Shown: positions 1-9,433, counted from the first letter of the stretch. The stretch is DNA of 60,817 nucleotides from Bacteroidales bacterium (GCA_016291135.1 JAEFAE010000013.1:1-60817); one strand, 5' to 3'. Notes: generated from the sequence alone by a model not told the origin. A program made the numbers and translations.

Positions 1-494
1 CAATGGGTAAGATCCTTGCTTACAGTGGTATCATGCAGAACAAGGAAGTCAGCTGGATGCCTTCATACGGACCCGAGATGCGTGGCGGTACGGCCAACGT
101 GACCGTCATCGTCAGCGACGAGCGCGTGTGCTCCCCCATCCTCAATGCCTTCGACACTGCCGTCATTCTGAATCAGCAGTCGCTCGACAAGTTCGAGAGC
201 AAAGTGAAACCCGGTGGCTACCTGATCTATGACCCCAACGGTATCACTCACAAGCCCACCCGTAAGGACATCCACATCTACACCATCGAAGGTGCTCAGC
301 TCGCCTCCGACATGGGTAACAGCAAGGTGTTCAACATGATCATCCTGGGTGCTTTCCTGAAGCTCCGTCCCATCATCGACAACAAGAACGTCGAAGAGGG
401 TCTGCGTCACTCCCTGCCGGAGCGTGCCCACAAGCTCATCCCGCTCAACATGCAGGCCGTCCAGGTCGGCATGGACAACGTGAAAGAGGCTTAA
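1..494 (+). CDS. 2-oxoacid:ferredoxin oxidoreductase gamma subunit (5'-truncated by window edge)
   Basis: The visible 163 residues match the C-terminal four fifths of the gamma subunit of 2-oxoacid:acceptor oxidoreductases, most like the 2-oxoglutarate (Kor) type. These enzymes oxidatively decarboxylate a 2-oxoacid to acyl-CoA and reduce ferredoxin in the cytoplasm. The stretch SYGPEMRGGTANVTV is the family signature, followed by the NQQSLDKF and GGYLIYD segments. Family members normally begin with a GFGGQG-type loop about 15-20 residues before the first methionine seen here. That loop is missing, so the true start lies left of the window and the ATG at base 3 is internal. Alpha and beta subunits would be expected upstream. 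The gene ends at a strong terminator. Confidence 0.85.
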   Translation, partial: MGKILAYSGIMQNKEVSWMPSYGPEMRGGTANVTVIVSDERVCSPILNAFDTAVILNQQSLDKFESKVKPGGYLIYDPNGITHKPTRKDIHIYTIEGAQLASDMGNSKVFNMIILGAFLKLRPIIDNKNVEEGLRHSLPERAHKLIPLNMQAVQVGMDNVKEA

Positions 495-514
495 GGCATC
501 ACGCAATCCCATTG

Positions 515-546
515 AAAAAGCCGCCCCGATCGGGGCGGCTTTTTTT
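515..546. terminator. Bidirectional rho-independent terminator
   Basis: A perfect 22-bp palindrome (519-540, AGCCGCCCCGAT and its complement) is flanked by five A on the left and a T run on the right. It sits between the convergent oxidoreductase gene and the DUF4249 gene, whose stop codon overlaps the right-hand T run, so it can serve both strands. Confidence 0.9.
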
Positions 547-1441
547 ATGGTATCGAGTCTTGTGTATGATAAACCGTCTCCACCGAGACTACCGAAGCGG
601 TGTAGAACCAGCCCACGGCCTCGCCGGCAGGCTGGATGTTGGTAGGAACGTTGGTCGGCGGTCCCATCATCGGGTTGCTGCCCATCGAGAAACTCAGACT
701 ATAGATAAAAGTGAGGTATTCCATCGAGATGCTCAACAGGTCGAGCCGGATCACCTCCCCATCGTGCAGTTCACTGCTCTTGACCATCCCCACGGCAATC
801 TCCACGTTCTTCTCGAGAAACTCCGGTCCGTTCACATAATAGCCCGCATAACCCGCCATCGGGATGGCCAGCGCCTTGGTCAGGGTATCGGATTGCGACA
901 CGCCGTCTTCCAAGAGACGCACCTTGTAAACAATGGTCGGATCGGCCAGGCTTTGGAAATAAGGGACCAACATAAAGACCGTATCCTTCATCGGGAGGCC
1001 CGGGAACAGGTTGAACGGCTTCATCACAAGGGAGTCGATCTCCTCAATGTTATCGTTCATATAGCTTTCGGCAGACAGGTGGAGAAACCCGTCGGATTCC
1101 CCTGCATCCGGCACGTCGACCAAAAGGCGGTACAGGGTGTTCTTCCTTCCCGCAACCGAATCGGTGAGGTAATGGCCGGGTTGGTCTGCCTGTTCCAGAT
1201 AGGGAATGGTATCCACGCCGTCGGTCACCACAACGCGAGCCCCGCTCACCATACGAATCTCGTCCGCATTATAGAAATCGGCCGTATAGCTCAAAATGAC
1301 CTCGTGACGTTTGAGTTCATCGGTAAACGAACCCTCCACGCCAATCATCGGGCTGCCCGCTTCCAAATCCACGACGATATCCTCCCGGCAGGAGAACAAG
1401 CCAACCAACAGCAGCAATACGATCCAGGGATATTTCTTCAT
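545..1441 (-). CDS. DUF4249 family lipoprotein
   Basis: This 298-aa protein has a lipoprotein signal peptide ending at Cys18 (GLFSC). The mature part has the DUF4249 layout: an acidic start, a VEG-x-F-T-D beta-strand motif, then a VSGARVVVTD/GHYLTDS Ig-like segment resembling the start of many TonB-receptor partner proteins. DUF4249 members in Bacteroidota are typically encoded beside a TonB-dependent receptor carrying a carboxypeptidase-like N-terminal domain, as here; the receptor gene ends 5 bp upstream. It is the last gene of a three-gene minus-strand operon and is probably an outer-membrane lipoprotein working with the receptor. The ligand is unknown. The DUF call rests on pattern recognition and context. 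Confidence 0.8.
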   Translation of the reverse strand: MKKYPWIVLLLLVGLFSCREDIVVDLEAGSPMIGVEGSFTDELKRHEVILSYTADFYNADEIRMVSGARVVVTDGVDTIPYLEQADQPGHYLTDSVAGRKNTLYRLLVDVPDAGESDGFLHLSAESYMNDNIEEIDSLVMKPFNLFPGLPMKDTVFMLVPYFQSLADPTIVYKVRLLEDGVSQSDTLTKALAIPMAGYAGYYVNGPEFLEKNVEIAVGMVKSSELHDGEVIRLDLLSISMEYLTFIYSLSFSMGSNPMMGPPTNVPTNIQPAGEAVGWFYTASVVSVETVYHTQDSIP

Positions 1442-1446
1442 GGCCG

Positions 1447-3786
1447 TTAGAATTTAAATTGATAAGAGATGGAAGGCACCGCGGAGAACAGGTACATCCG
1501 TTCGGTCTTCACGCCGCCGTTCTCCTCATCTTGCTTGAAGGTCACCGCCCAGGTGTTGTGATGGGCATAGGCGTTATAGACGGAGACGTTCAGCTCGCTG
1601 TCCCAACGTTTCCACTTGCGATCGGGCAACTGCCAGGTCAGCGACAGGTCCATGCGGTGATAGGCGGGATAGCGGCTCTGGTTGCGGCTGCCGTTATAAA
1701 TGGCATAGGTGACACCTCCCATGGTGTATTGCCCGTATGGATAGGTCACCGGCTGCCCTGTGTTATAGATCCAGTTGGCCGCCACGCTGAGTTTGGGGGT
1801 GATGTCGTAGTTGGCTACGATGACGAAATTGTGCGGACGGTCGTAAGGGGATCGGTACTCCTCACCGAAGTTGATGCCGGGGATGGTCCGAAACGTCCGA
1901 GCATAGGTGTAGGAGATCCAGCCCGTGAGCTTGCCGGTGTTCTTGCGGATGAGGAACTCCGCTCCGAAGGAGCGGCCCTTCCCGATCCGCAACTCCCCGT
2001 CGATCAAGACATTGCCGTATGTCATGGCGTTGTCCTTGAAATCCATCACGTCGTTCAGGTCCTTGTAGTATAGCTCCACCGAGGTTTCGATTGCATCATG
2101 GTGGAAGTTCCGGAAATAGCCCACCGCAAACTGGTCGGAACGTTGCGGCTTGACGTTGGGACTGATGGGGAACCACACGTCGAACGGCAACCCGCCCGTG
2201 GCCGCCGAAGCCACTTGGATGTATTGGAAGGTACGTGAATAGGACGCTTTCACCGACGACACCTCATCGATGCGGAACATGGCAGCCAACCGCGGCTCGG
2301 GATGGATTTCCGTATTGAAGATCTCCCCCCTGTCGTAATGGATGGTATCGGCCACCTGATAATGCTCGTCGAACGTATAGAAGTCTTCCTCACCGATGTT
2401 CTGGAAGCCCGACAGTCGCAAGCCGTAACGCATCGAGAAACGGGGCGTGATGGTGTGGTCGTGGGTAAAATAGAGGGCATGCTCCAATCCCTTGCGACGC
2501 ACCACCGTCATGCTGTCGATGCCGAGGTATTGGGCCAAGGCACCTCCACGATCTTCGAGCTGGCCTTGTTCCATAGACAGGAAGCCGGTGGAAAGCCCCC
2601 ACCGCGAGATATGGTTCTCATTCCAAAGCATCGAGAAGTCATAATGCAATTGGGCACCTTCCGAACCCGCTTTCAGGGTGAAGTCGTAGGGGTCGAACCA
2701 GATGTCGATGTCATAGTTGTATTTCGTGCCGATCAAGGTCAGGTTGGAGGTCAACCGGTCGTTGAAGATGTGGTTCCAACGCAAGGTGGTGCTGGTATTG
2801 CCATAGCCAAGTCCCATCATATCCAACACCTGGAAACGGTCGCGGCCGTGATAGGCGGACAGGAAGAGCCGGTTGTTGTCGTTGATGCGCTGCGTGACCT
2901 TGGCGTTGAGGTCGTAGAAATAGATGTTGGATCCTTTCACCCGATCGCCAAGAAACGGGATGACCAGTCCGGCGTAGGTGGTACGTCCACCCAGCAGCAA
3001 CGAAGTCTGGTGGTCGAACAGCGGAGCCTCAAGCGTCAAGCGACTGGTGACGAGTCCAACCCCGCCTTGTCCCGTGATTTTCTTAGGCATCTCGTCTTTC
3101 ACCTTCACGTCGAGCACCGACGAGAGGCGTCCCCCGTAGCTGGAGGGAATGTCGCCCTTATAGAGGGTGGCCTCTTTGACCACGTCGTTGTTGAACACGG
3201 AGAAAAAGCCCAGAAAATGCGAGGCGTTGTATATGGGGGCGTCATCCAACAGGATCAGGTTCTCGTCGGTACCTCCACCCCGCACGCTGAATCCCGATGA
3301 GCCTTCGGAGGCCGCTTGTACACCAGGGAGCAGCTGGATGGTTTTGATGACATCCACCTCGCCCATCAAGGCAGGAATCTTCTTGATGGTAATCATGTCG
3401 AGGCTCTGGACGCTCATCGCCATCTCAGACACGTTACGGTCGGAGCGTTGGCTGGTCACCTCCACCTCGTTGAGTTTGGTGATGTCGGGCTGGAGCTTGA
3501 TGTTCAAGGTCACCGGCTTGGACTCGAAACGCACTTTCTTCTCTTGCGTCTTGAAACCGATATAGGAGAACTGAAGCCGATGGTCGCCCACAGGCAACTC
3601 CATCTCGTATCGCCCTTTCTCATCCGTAGTGACACCCGCCTTCAATTGGGGTTCATAAACAGCCACGCCGATGAGGGTCTCGCCCGTTTCAGCGTCCCTG
3701 ACGACGCCCGACACCCGTCCCTTCTGCTGTGCCGAAAGCCCCAGGCAGGCCAGCAGCAGGCAGAAAAGCATGAAACTCCTTCTCAT
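1447..3786 (-). CDS. TonB-dependent receptor with carboxypeptidase-like N-terminal domain
   Basis: A 779-aa outer-membrane receptor. Residues 1-20 are a signal peptide ending LGLSAQ. Residues about 22-107 form a carboxypeptidase-regulatory-like Ig domain (GRVSGVVRDAETGETLIGV...). A plug domain follows at about 115-230, containing LLPGVQAASEGSSGFSVRGG and ILLDDAPIYNASH. The rest is a 22-strand-type beta barrel ending in the aromatic SYQFKF. At this length it is shorter than SusC proteins (about 1000 aa) and there is no SusD neighbour, so it is not a classical polysaccharide-utilisation pair. It overlaps the upstream lipoprotein gene by 4 bp (ATGA), suggesting translational coupling, and is followed by the DUF4249 gene. 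It should import a ligand using TonB energy; the substrate cannot be read from the sequence. Confidence 0.92.
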   Translation of the reverse strand: MRRSFMLFCLLLACLGLSAQQKGRVSGVVRDAETGETLIGVAVYEPQLKAGVTTDEKGRYEMELPVGDHRLQFSYIGFKTQEKKVRFESKPVTLNIKLQPDITKLNEVEVTSQRSDRNVSEMAMSVQSLDMITIKKIPALMGEVDVIKTIQLLPGVQAASEGSSGFSVRGGGTDENLILLDDAPIYNASHFLGFFSVFNNDVVKEATLYKGDIPSSYGGRLSSVLDVKVKDEMPKKITGQGGVGLVTSRLTLEAPLFDHQTSLLLGGRTTYAGLVIPFLGDRVKGSNIYFYDLNAKVTQRINDNNRLFLSAYHGRDRFQVLDMMGLGYGNTSTTLRWNHIFNDRLTSNLTLIGTKYNYDIDIWFDPYDFTLKAGSEGAQLHYDFSMLWNENHISRWGLSTGFLSMEQGQLEDRGGALAQYLGIDSMTVVRRKGLEHALYFTHDHTITPRFSMRYGLRLSGFQNIGEEDFYTFDEHYQVADTIHYDRGEIFNTEIHPEPRLAAMFRIDEVSSVKASYSRTFQYIQVASAATGGLPFDVWFPISPNVKPQRSDQFAVGYFRNFHHDAIETSVELYYKDLNDVMDFKDNAMTYGNVLIDGELRIGKGRSFGAEFLIRKNTGKLTGWISYTYARTFRTIPGINFGEEYRSPYDRPHNFVIVANYDITPKLSVAANWIYNTGQPVTYPYGQYTMGGVTYAIYNGSRNQSRYPAYHRMDLSLTWQLPDRKWKRWDSELNVSVYNAYAHHNTWAVTFKQDEENGGVKTERMYLFSAVPSISYQFKF

Positions 3787-5282
3787 TTTTCCTCAGGAGT
3801 AAACCTTTTTGTATTGCTGAAGCTTTCTTCTCCGTTCTTGAGCTTGATATATGCACCGACCACATATTCCTGCTTCACTTCCAGTCCCTCCAAGGTGGCC
3901 GTAAACGTTCCGTCTTCATGCGGCTGGCCACCCATTACATTCTCTCCTGCGTTGGCAAAGGTCAACACGCCTGTATCCGTCGGCCCGTTGATCTTTCTCC
4001 AAAGGAACATGCGCTCCTCCACCTGTAAGTCGGTTGCTCCCACAACCGCTGTCAAATCCGCAGTATGGGCAGTGATATTGGACGGATCCCGCATCGTCAA
4101 TTCCACAGGTGACAGGGTGGTAAACATCTTCTCTTCGCTGTAATACGTGGTACTATCCGCGTCGTCCAAAACCAAGAAAACCTTGCAATAATAGTTGGTG
4201 GCCGGATCCAATCCGGTCAGGTGATACTCATACTTCTTCAACCATTCCAGCGGTTGCGCAGGATCATACCAAACAGAATCCGAAAGCGTGGCATTGGGAT
4301 GTTTCGCCCAGCAGAAACCACGTTTCTTCATGCTCACGTCTTCGCCACCCTTGTAGTCGCTGTTGCCATTCAAAGTGACTTGCGTAGACCCTCCGATTTG
4401 CGGATTCTTCACCCAAACAGCCTTAGGAGCTTCTGTACTGTATTGCAGTATCGTATCGGCAAAAAATTCATTTCCCCAGGAATCCACCACAAAAGCCTGA
4501 TACCAGCAGGAGTCCATCACAGGAGCAGCACAATGGAACACACAATCGATCCTATCGCCACCGCCAGCGGGCTGCGTAATCGTACCCGAAGCGGGAACGT
4601 CGATCACGAAGTTGGTTAGCACTTGGTCCAAGGTATCCAACGTGAGACCATAGCGGATGCCCAATACAAATCCCTTGGTTTCGTCCAAGGCCCTCCAATG
4701 GGTATTGACGCTACCATAGAAACACGGTTGGCTTGCAACCAACCTGGCGGAATCCGTCGTCACCTTTGTGAACATGGTTGCGTCCGCGATCGTTGTTGTG
4801 GTGAACTCCAAAGTATCGCTGGTTTTATGGCCAAGCAAGTCTTCCACCACCAGGAAATAACAATAGGTGGTTCCCGGTTTCAAGCCAAGCGCCTGGTAGT
4901 GCCGTGCCCAACCAGTCTCCAAGATGGTCTCCTTTTCAACAAGGACCTGGACAGCGTCCTGATAGGATGCACGGCCGACAACGGTATCACCCGTACCGGT
5001 GGAATCCACAGGAACCTCTGGAGTATCCGGCGCCAGGGAATCAAGAGGCTTCTCAAACCAATGCAACTCCAACTTTTCGATTTGTGCCTCCTTTGCAAGC
5101 GCATACGAGATGGTAAAATCCGCGTAGTCCACATTGCCCACGGCTCCCAAATGGAACATCCCGACCGTGTCGTTACTCAACACCAGATCGTCCAGGTCAT
5201 CTCCTTCGGGTTTTTTACAAGAAGCGAGGGCAAGACAGATTGCGCCCAACAAGACGGCAAAATACAGAATGGACTTTTTCAT
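3783..5282 (-). CDS. Lipoprotein with fibronectin-III-like repeats
   Basis: I place the start at the ATG at 5282, giving 499 aa, because it begins a clear lipoprotein signal (MKKSILYF..., lipobox LASC, Cys22) and a -7 promoter box lies 25 bp upstream. The open frame itself runs further upstream into the polymerase gene, but that part is an out-of-frame shadow. The mature protein is rich in aromatic beta-strand motifs of fibronectin type III style: GLKPGTTYCYFLVVED, GLDPATNYYCKVFLVLDD and GLEVKQEYVVGAYIKL each look like the F-G region of a separate repeat. No enzyme motif is visible. It is the first gene of the operon with the TonB receptor and DUF4249 protein. A surface binding or scaffold role is an inference. 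Confidence 0.75.
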   Translation of the reverse strand: MKKSILYFAVLLGAICLALASCKKPEGDDLDDLVLSNDTVGMFHLGAVGNVDYADFTISYALAKEAQIEKLELHWFEKPLDSLAPDTPEVPVDSTGTGDTVVGRASYQDAVQVLVEKETILETGWARHYQALGLKPGTTYCYFLVVEDLLGHKTSDTLEFTTTTIADATMFTKVTTDSARLVASQPCFYGSVNTHWRALDETKGFVLGIRYGLTLDTLDQVLTNFVIDVPASGTITQPAGGGDRIDCVFHCAAPVMDSCWYQAFVVDSWGNEFFADTILQYSTEAPKAVWVKNPQIGGSTQVTLNGNSDYKGGEDVSMKKRGFCWAKHPNATLSDSVWYDPAQPLEWLKKYEYHLTGLDPATNYYCKVFLVLDDADSTTYYSEEKMFTTLSPVELTMRDPSNITAHTADLTAVVGATDLQVEERMFLWRKINGPTDTGVLTFANAGENVMGGQPHEDGTFTATLEGLEVKQEYVVGAYIKLKNGEESFSNTKRFTPEEK

Positions 5283-5306
5283 TGCTTTCAAAATTGTAGT
5301 TGGGTG

Positions 5307-5314
5307 CAAAGATA
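5307..5314 (-). promoter_or_regulatory. Bacteroidota -7 box (TATCTTTG) for the receptor operon
   Basis: On the minus strand TATCTTTG fits the TAnnTTTG consensus exactly. It lies in the 35-bp gap between the end of dnaE and the lipoprotein start, giving a leader of about 20 nt. Confidence 0.65.
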
Positions 5315-5317
5315 CGA

Positions 5318-8227
5318 TTATTTTTTGGATTGATAGGGCATCAAGGCCATTTTCTGCACCTCGAGTGTGGCTTGCCCGAATTCTTCCGTGACCACCCCCA
5401 GGAGCAGATATACCCCATCGCCCTGAAAAGGCCATTCCTGAAGCGTCTTGGGGAAATGGACCGTGTCGAAGGTATCGCCTGCCGCATCCACGAAGGTTCC
5501 CAAGGCCATCCGTTCGCCCTTGCAGGTGCGCACATACTTCACCGTGACCAACCGGCCCAGCATCCGGCCGCAACGCCCCACCGCCTGCAACAGCTGCGAT
5601 GCCATCAGCTCGCCTCGAAACCGGGTTTGCAGCATATCGAACCAAGTCAGCGTGACCGGAAAGCCATACAATTCCAGCTCGTCGTAGGCGTCACGCAAGG
5701 CATCGTGCTCGAAATCAGGCATCTCGAAGGTGGGACCTGCCACACGGAACAGGGTCTCGAGCTGTTCCATCCGGCCATGGCTTTTGTGGAGATGCGCCTG
5801 CCACAACAACGCGGCCTTACTACAGCCCGTAAAGGCAAAAGCACCGCCTCGGATCAACAAGACCAGCTGCTCCAGCTGAAACGGCACCCGCGCGATAAAG
5901 TCGTCGAGGTCGGCAAAGGGCCCCCGCGCCGCCCGTTCGGCCAGAAAACGCGCTGCAAAGCTCCGTTCCAAGCCTTGCAGATGCACGAAACCCAGGTACA
6001 AGGTGGTGCCGTCCAACGAGGTCATGTATTCGCTGTGGTTGACGCAAGGCAGGTGGAGGGTGCCTCCCAGGCGCCGGGCCTCGTTCAGGTAAAACCAGGT
6101 TGGATAGAACCCTCCGAAATTGTTGATCACCGCCACTTGGAACTCCAACGGGTAATGGCTTTTCAGATAGAGGCTCTGATAGCTTTCCACCGCATAGGAG
6201 GCGGAATGTGCCTTGGAGAAGGAATAGCCCGAGAACGACTCGATCTGCCGCCACAGCTCCTGCGCCAGCGCCTCGGGATAGCCCTTGGCACGGCACCCCT
6301 CGAAGAAACGACAGGTCACCGCCTCGAAGGCCGACTTGTCGCGCATCTTGTGGCCCATCATCCGGCGCAACACATCGGCATCGGCCAAATCGAGACCGAC
6401 AAAATGGTGACAAACCTTGAGCACATCCTCCTGGTAAATCATCACGCCATAGGTCTCCTCCAGCAGTTCCTTGAGCAGGGGATGCGGATAACGCACCGTC
6501 TCCGGATGGTGGAAGCGACGGATGTACTCGCGCATCATGCCCGATCGGGCGACGCCGGGACGGATGATGGAGCTGGCTGCGACCAGGGTACGGTAGTCGG
6601 AGCAACGCAACTTGCGGAGCAACGAACGCATGGCCGGGCTCTCGATGTAAAAGCAGCCCGTCGTTTCCGCAGCCAGCAACAGCTGTTTCACCGCCGGATC
6701 CTCCTTGAACGCCTCGGTCCGATGGATGTCGATCGACACGCCCCGGTGACGCCGTACCAACGCGACCGCCTCCCGGATATGGGCAATGCCCCGTTGGCTG
6801 AGGATGTCAAGTTTTTCGAAGCCGAGCTTCTCGGCGGCATACATGTCGAACTGGGTGGTGGGAAACCCCTTCGGGGGCAGGTCGAGCGCCGCATGGTCGG
6901 TGATGGGCGCCTCCGAGATCAGCACCCCGCCCGCATGGATGGAGCGCTGGCAGGGGAAGTCATGGATCCGCTCGGAGAGGCCGAACAGCTGCCGTCCTAA
7001 CGCACTCTGACGGGCAAACCCCTCCGGGTGGCGCACCAGCTGGTCGATCTCCCCCTTCGGCAGGCCGTGCACCTTGCCCAACTCCCGGAGCACCGAGCGG
7101 TCCTGGAAGGTCACCGTGGCGCCCAGCAGGGCGGTATGTTCACGCCCATAGCGTTTGAAGATGTAGTCGATCACCGCGTCGCGTTCCTTCCAGGAGAAGT
7201 CGAGGTCGAAATCAGGAGCTCCTGCCCGCTTGGGGTTCAGGAAGCGCTCGAAGTACAGGTCCAACTCGATGGGATCCACGTCGGTGATCCGCAGGCAATA
7301 GGCCACCACACTGTTGGCGCCGCTCCCCCGTCCCACATGGTAAAAGCCCTGCGACAAGGCATACCGGACGATGTCCCAGGCAATCAGGAAATAGGCACAG
7401 AAGTCCATCTTCTCGATGATATCGAGTTCCTTCTCGATCCGCCGGTAGGCTTCCTTATTGGTGGTCCCGTAACGATAGGCCATCCCGTCGAAGGCCAGCT
7501 TCCGGAGCAGCTCCCGGTCGTCATAGACATTGCCGGTGAAGCAACGCCGGTTCTTCACCTTGTCGTCGAAGTCGATGCCGCAGGATGCCAACAAGGCTTC
7601 GGCTTGCGCCGTCAGTTCCGGATAGAGGGCGTAGGCCGCCCTCACCCGTTCGGGCGGCAGGAGCAGCTCGTCGGGAGCGGCACAGGACTGGGGCTCGAGA
7701 CGCGACAGCAGGACGTTGTGGTCCACCGCCCGCAGGTTCCGGTGCACCTCATAGTCCTCAGCCGTCGCGAAGGTGACCGGCTGCAGGGCCACCATCCGGT
7801 CGAGCGAGGGACAACGGAACAGCTTCGTCAGCTGCGAGAAACGCACGCCGAGGTACTCGTTTTCACGCAAGCCCGAAGGCTTGCGGCTGCCGAAGGGATA
7901 GACGACGGCGACCGCCTCCCAAGGCGGCGCCGAAGCCGGATAGGGCTGCTTGCTGAGGTTGTGCTGGGTCAGGAAGGCATTCAACTCGCCGTAGCCCCGG
8001 TTGTTCCGCGCCCAGGCGGTATAGCACAGCGTATCGCCGTTGCGGATTTCCACGCCGGCCACCGGCCGGATCCCCCGGCGCTTGCATGCAAAGACCAAGT
8101 CGGGCACCCCCATGGTCGTGTTGATGTCCGTCAAGGGCAACACCCCATACCCCAAATCGGCCGCCCGATCCACCAAGGTGTCCACCGACATCGTCCCATA
8201 ACACAAGCTGTTGTACGAATGAAACAT
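5318..8227 (-). CDS. dnaE: DnaE-type DNA polymerase III alpha subunit of a DinB-linked mutagenesis cassette
   Basis: A C-family DNA polymerase of 969 aa from the ATG at 8227. A TTG at 8245 would add six residues and overlap the dinB stop, but I prefer the ATG because GGAAGG precedes it and the PHP domain begins at once. The N-terminal PHP domain (FHSYNSLCYGTMS..., then LPLTDINTTMG) keeps only one of the usual His-x-His pair, so it is probably not a nuclease. The palm carries the catalytic PDFDLDF motif at about residues 338-344. HHH (GYSFSKAHSASYA) and OB-type C-terminal regions follow. It is shorter than replicative DnaE (about 1150-1200 aa). In Bacteroidota this shorter DnaE type accompanies dinB and an S24 repressor, like the imuC/dnaE2 mutasome elsewhere. 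It is probably an inducible translesion polymerase, not the replicative enzyme. Confidence 0.9.
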   Translation of the reverse strand: MFHSYNSLCYGTMSVDTLVDRAADLGYGVLPLTDINTTMGVPDLVFACKRRGIRPVAGVEIRNGDTLCYTAWARNNRGYGELNAFLTQHNLSKQPYPASAPPWEAVAVVYPFGSRKPSGLRENEYLGVRFSQLTKLFRCPSLDRMVALQPVTFATAEDYEVHRNLRAVDHNVLLSRLEPQSCAAPDELLLPPERVRAAYALYPELTAQAEALLASCGIDFDDKVKNRRCFTGNVYDDRELLRKLAFDGMAYRYGTTNKEAYRRIEKELDIIEKMDFCAYFLIAWDIVRYALSQGFYHVGRGSGANSVVAYCLRITDVDPIELDLYFERFLNPKRAGAPDFDLDFSWKERDAVIDYIFKRYGREHTALLGATVTFQDRSVLRELGKVHGLPKGEIDQLVRHPEGFARQSALGRQLFGLSERIHDFPCQRSIHAGGVLISEAPITDHAALDLPPKGFPTTQFDMYAAEKLGFEKLDILSQRGIAHIREAVALVRRHRGVSIDIHRTEAFKEDPAVKQLLLAAETTGCFYIESPAMRSLLRKLRCSDYRTLVAASSIIRPGVARSGMMREYIRRFHHPETVRYPHPLLKELLEETYGVMIYQEDVLKVCHHFVGLDLADADVLRRMMGHKMRDKSAFEAVTCRFFEGCRAKGYPEALAQELWRQIESFSGYSFSKAHSASYAVESYQSLYLKSHYPLEFQVAVINNFGGFYPTWFYLNEARRLGGTLHLPCVNHSEYMTSLDGTTLYLGFVHLQGLERSFAARFLAERAARGPFADLDDFIARVPFQLEQLVLLIRGGAFAFTGCSKAALLWQAHLHKSHGRMEQLETLFRVAGPTFEMPDFEHDALRDAYDELELYGFPVTLTWFDMLQTRFRGELMASQLLQAVGRCGRMLGRLVTVKYVRTCKGERMALGTFVDAAGDTFDTVHFPKTLQEWPFQGDGVYLLLGVVTEEFGQATLEVQKMALMPYQSKK

Positions 8228-8241
8228 CGCCCTTCCGTTTT

Positions 8242-9384
8242 TCAATTCAACGTATTTCCATACGTGATTGCCGAAGCCCCGAACCGGGTCTTGATATGGT
8301 CCAGGGCGGCATAGAGCTGCTGCAGCTCCGAATGGTCCTCAAAGAGGTCGAGTTGCGGCCGTCCGCCGACCAGCTCGCTGAAACGCACGCCCACCAGACG
8401 GATCATCATGCGACGGTCATAAAGGCGGTCGAAAAGGCCCGTCACCGTCTGCTGGAGGACGTGGTCGAAAGCCGTATAGGGGATGCGCTGCTGGCGGTCA
8501 TGGGTGTCGAAATTGGCATAGCGGATCTTCACTGCGACACAACCCGTGAGCCGGCCCTGCCGCCGCAGGTCGAACGCCAGGCGCTCCACCATGCCCGCCA
8601 GCCGCCGTCGGATTGCCGCCACGTCGATGGTGTCCTGCTCGAAGGTATGCTCCGCACTCACCGACTGCCGCTCACGATAGGGCCGTACCGGCGTGGCATC
8701 CTGGCCGTTGGCCCGCTTCCAGAGCTCGATGCCGTTGCGTCCCAGCACCTGTTCCACCGCCAGCACCGGCAGCTGCCGCAGCACCCCGATGGTCTGCACC
8801 CCCATCGCATAGAGCCGGGCACAGGTCTTCTCCCCCGCCATCGGGATCTTGCCTACCGGCAAGGGATCGAGGAAGGCGTGCACCCTGGGCGGGACCACCT
8901 GCAGCTCTCCGTTCGGCTTGGCCTCTCCCGTGGCGATCTTGGAGACCGTCTTGTTCTCCGACAGGCCGAACGAGATGGGCAGGCCCGACTCCCGTATGAT
9001 CCGCTCCCGGAGCTCGTGCGACCATTGAAGGCAACCATAAAAGCGATCCATCCCCGTCAGGTCGAGGTAATGCTCGTCGATCGACATCTTCTCATACACC
9101 GGCGCGCTGTCGGCGATGATCTGCGTCACCAGACGCGAATAGCGGCTGTACAGTTCCATGTCGCCCCGGATATACACCGCCTGCGGGCACAGTTGCCGGG
9201 CCATGCGCATGGGCATGGCCGAATGCACCCCGAAACGGCGCGCCTCATAGCTGCAGGTAGACACCACCCCCCGGTCCGACATCCCGCCGACCACCACTGG
9301 TTTCCCTTCCAGCGAGGGATTCACCAAGCGCTCCACCGAAACGAAAAACGTGTCCAGATCCAAGTGCAAAATCGTCCGTTCCAT
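8242..9384 (-). CDS. dinB: DNA polymerase IV (Y-family, DinB)
   Basis: A 380-aa Y-family lesion-bypass polymerase. Catalytic acidic residues sit in HLDLDTFFVSVER near the N-terminus and in SIDEHYLDLTG at about residues 100-110; helix-hairpin-helix and little-finger regions follow. The segment RPQLDLFED (QLDLF at 344-348) is a good match to the beta-clamp binding pentapeptide. Here it is internal, with 32 residues after it, and not at the very C-terminus. The stop overlaps or closely precedes the dnaE start, so the two polymerases are co-transcribed. The gene is divergent from the HTH/S24 regulator, with 97 bp between start codons, fitting damage-inducible control. Confidence 0.95.
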   Translation of the reverse strand: MERTILHLDLDTFFVSVERLVNPSLEGKPVVVGGMSDRGVVSTCSYEARRFGVHSAMPMRMARQLCPQAVYIRGDMELYSRYSRLVTQIIADSAPVYEKMSIDEHYLDLTGMDRFYGCLQWSHELRERIIRESGLPISFGLSENKTVSKIATGEAKPNGELQVVPPRVHAFLDPLPVGKIPMAGEKTCARLYAMGVQTIGVLRQLPVLAVEQVLGRNGIELWKRANGQDATPVRPYRERQSVSAEHTFEQDTIDVAAIRRRLAGMVERLAFDLRRQGRLTGCVAVKIRYANFDTHDRQQRIPYTAFDHVLQQTVTGLFDRLYDRRMMIRLVGVRFSELVGGRPQLDLFEDHSELQQLYAALDHIKTRFGASAITYGNTLN

Positions 9385-9400
9385 CTTTTTTCACCTTTTT

Positions 9401-9433
9401 TACTTGACAATTCAAAAACAAGTCGTATCTTTG
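9401..9433 (+). promoter_or_regulatory. Promoter and candidate operator between dinB and the S24 repressor
   Basis: TTGACA (9404-9409) and TATCTTTG (9426-9433) are separated by 16 bp and read towards the repressor. An inverted repeat, ACTTG (9402-9406) with CAAGT (9419-9423), overlaps the -33 element and spacer. It is a reasonable guess for the operator through which the S24 repressor controls itself and the divergent dinB-dnaE pair. The promoter is well supported; the operator is inferred. Confidence 0.55.

Noticed and set aside
5300..7000. A 566-codon plus-strand frame opposite dnaE, with others at 7028-8314 and 8296-9480
   Set aside because: Antisense frames of the two polymerases, low complexity in H/R/Q; the polymerase motifs are on the minus strand.
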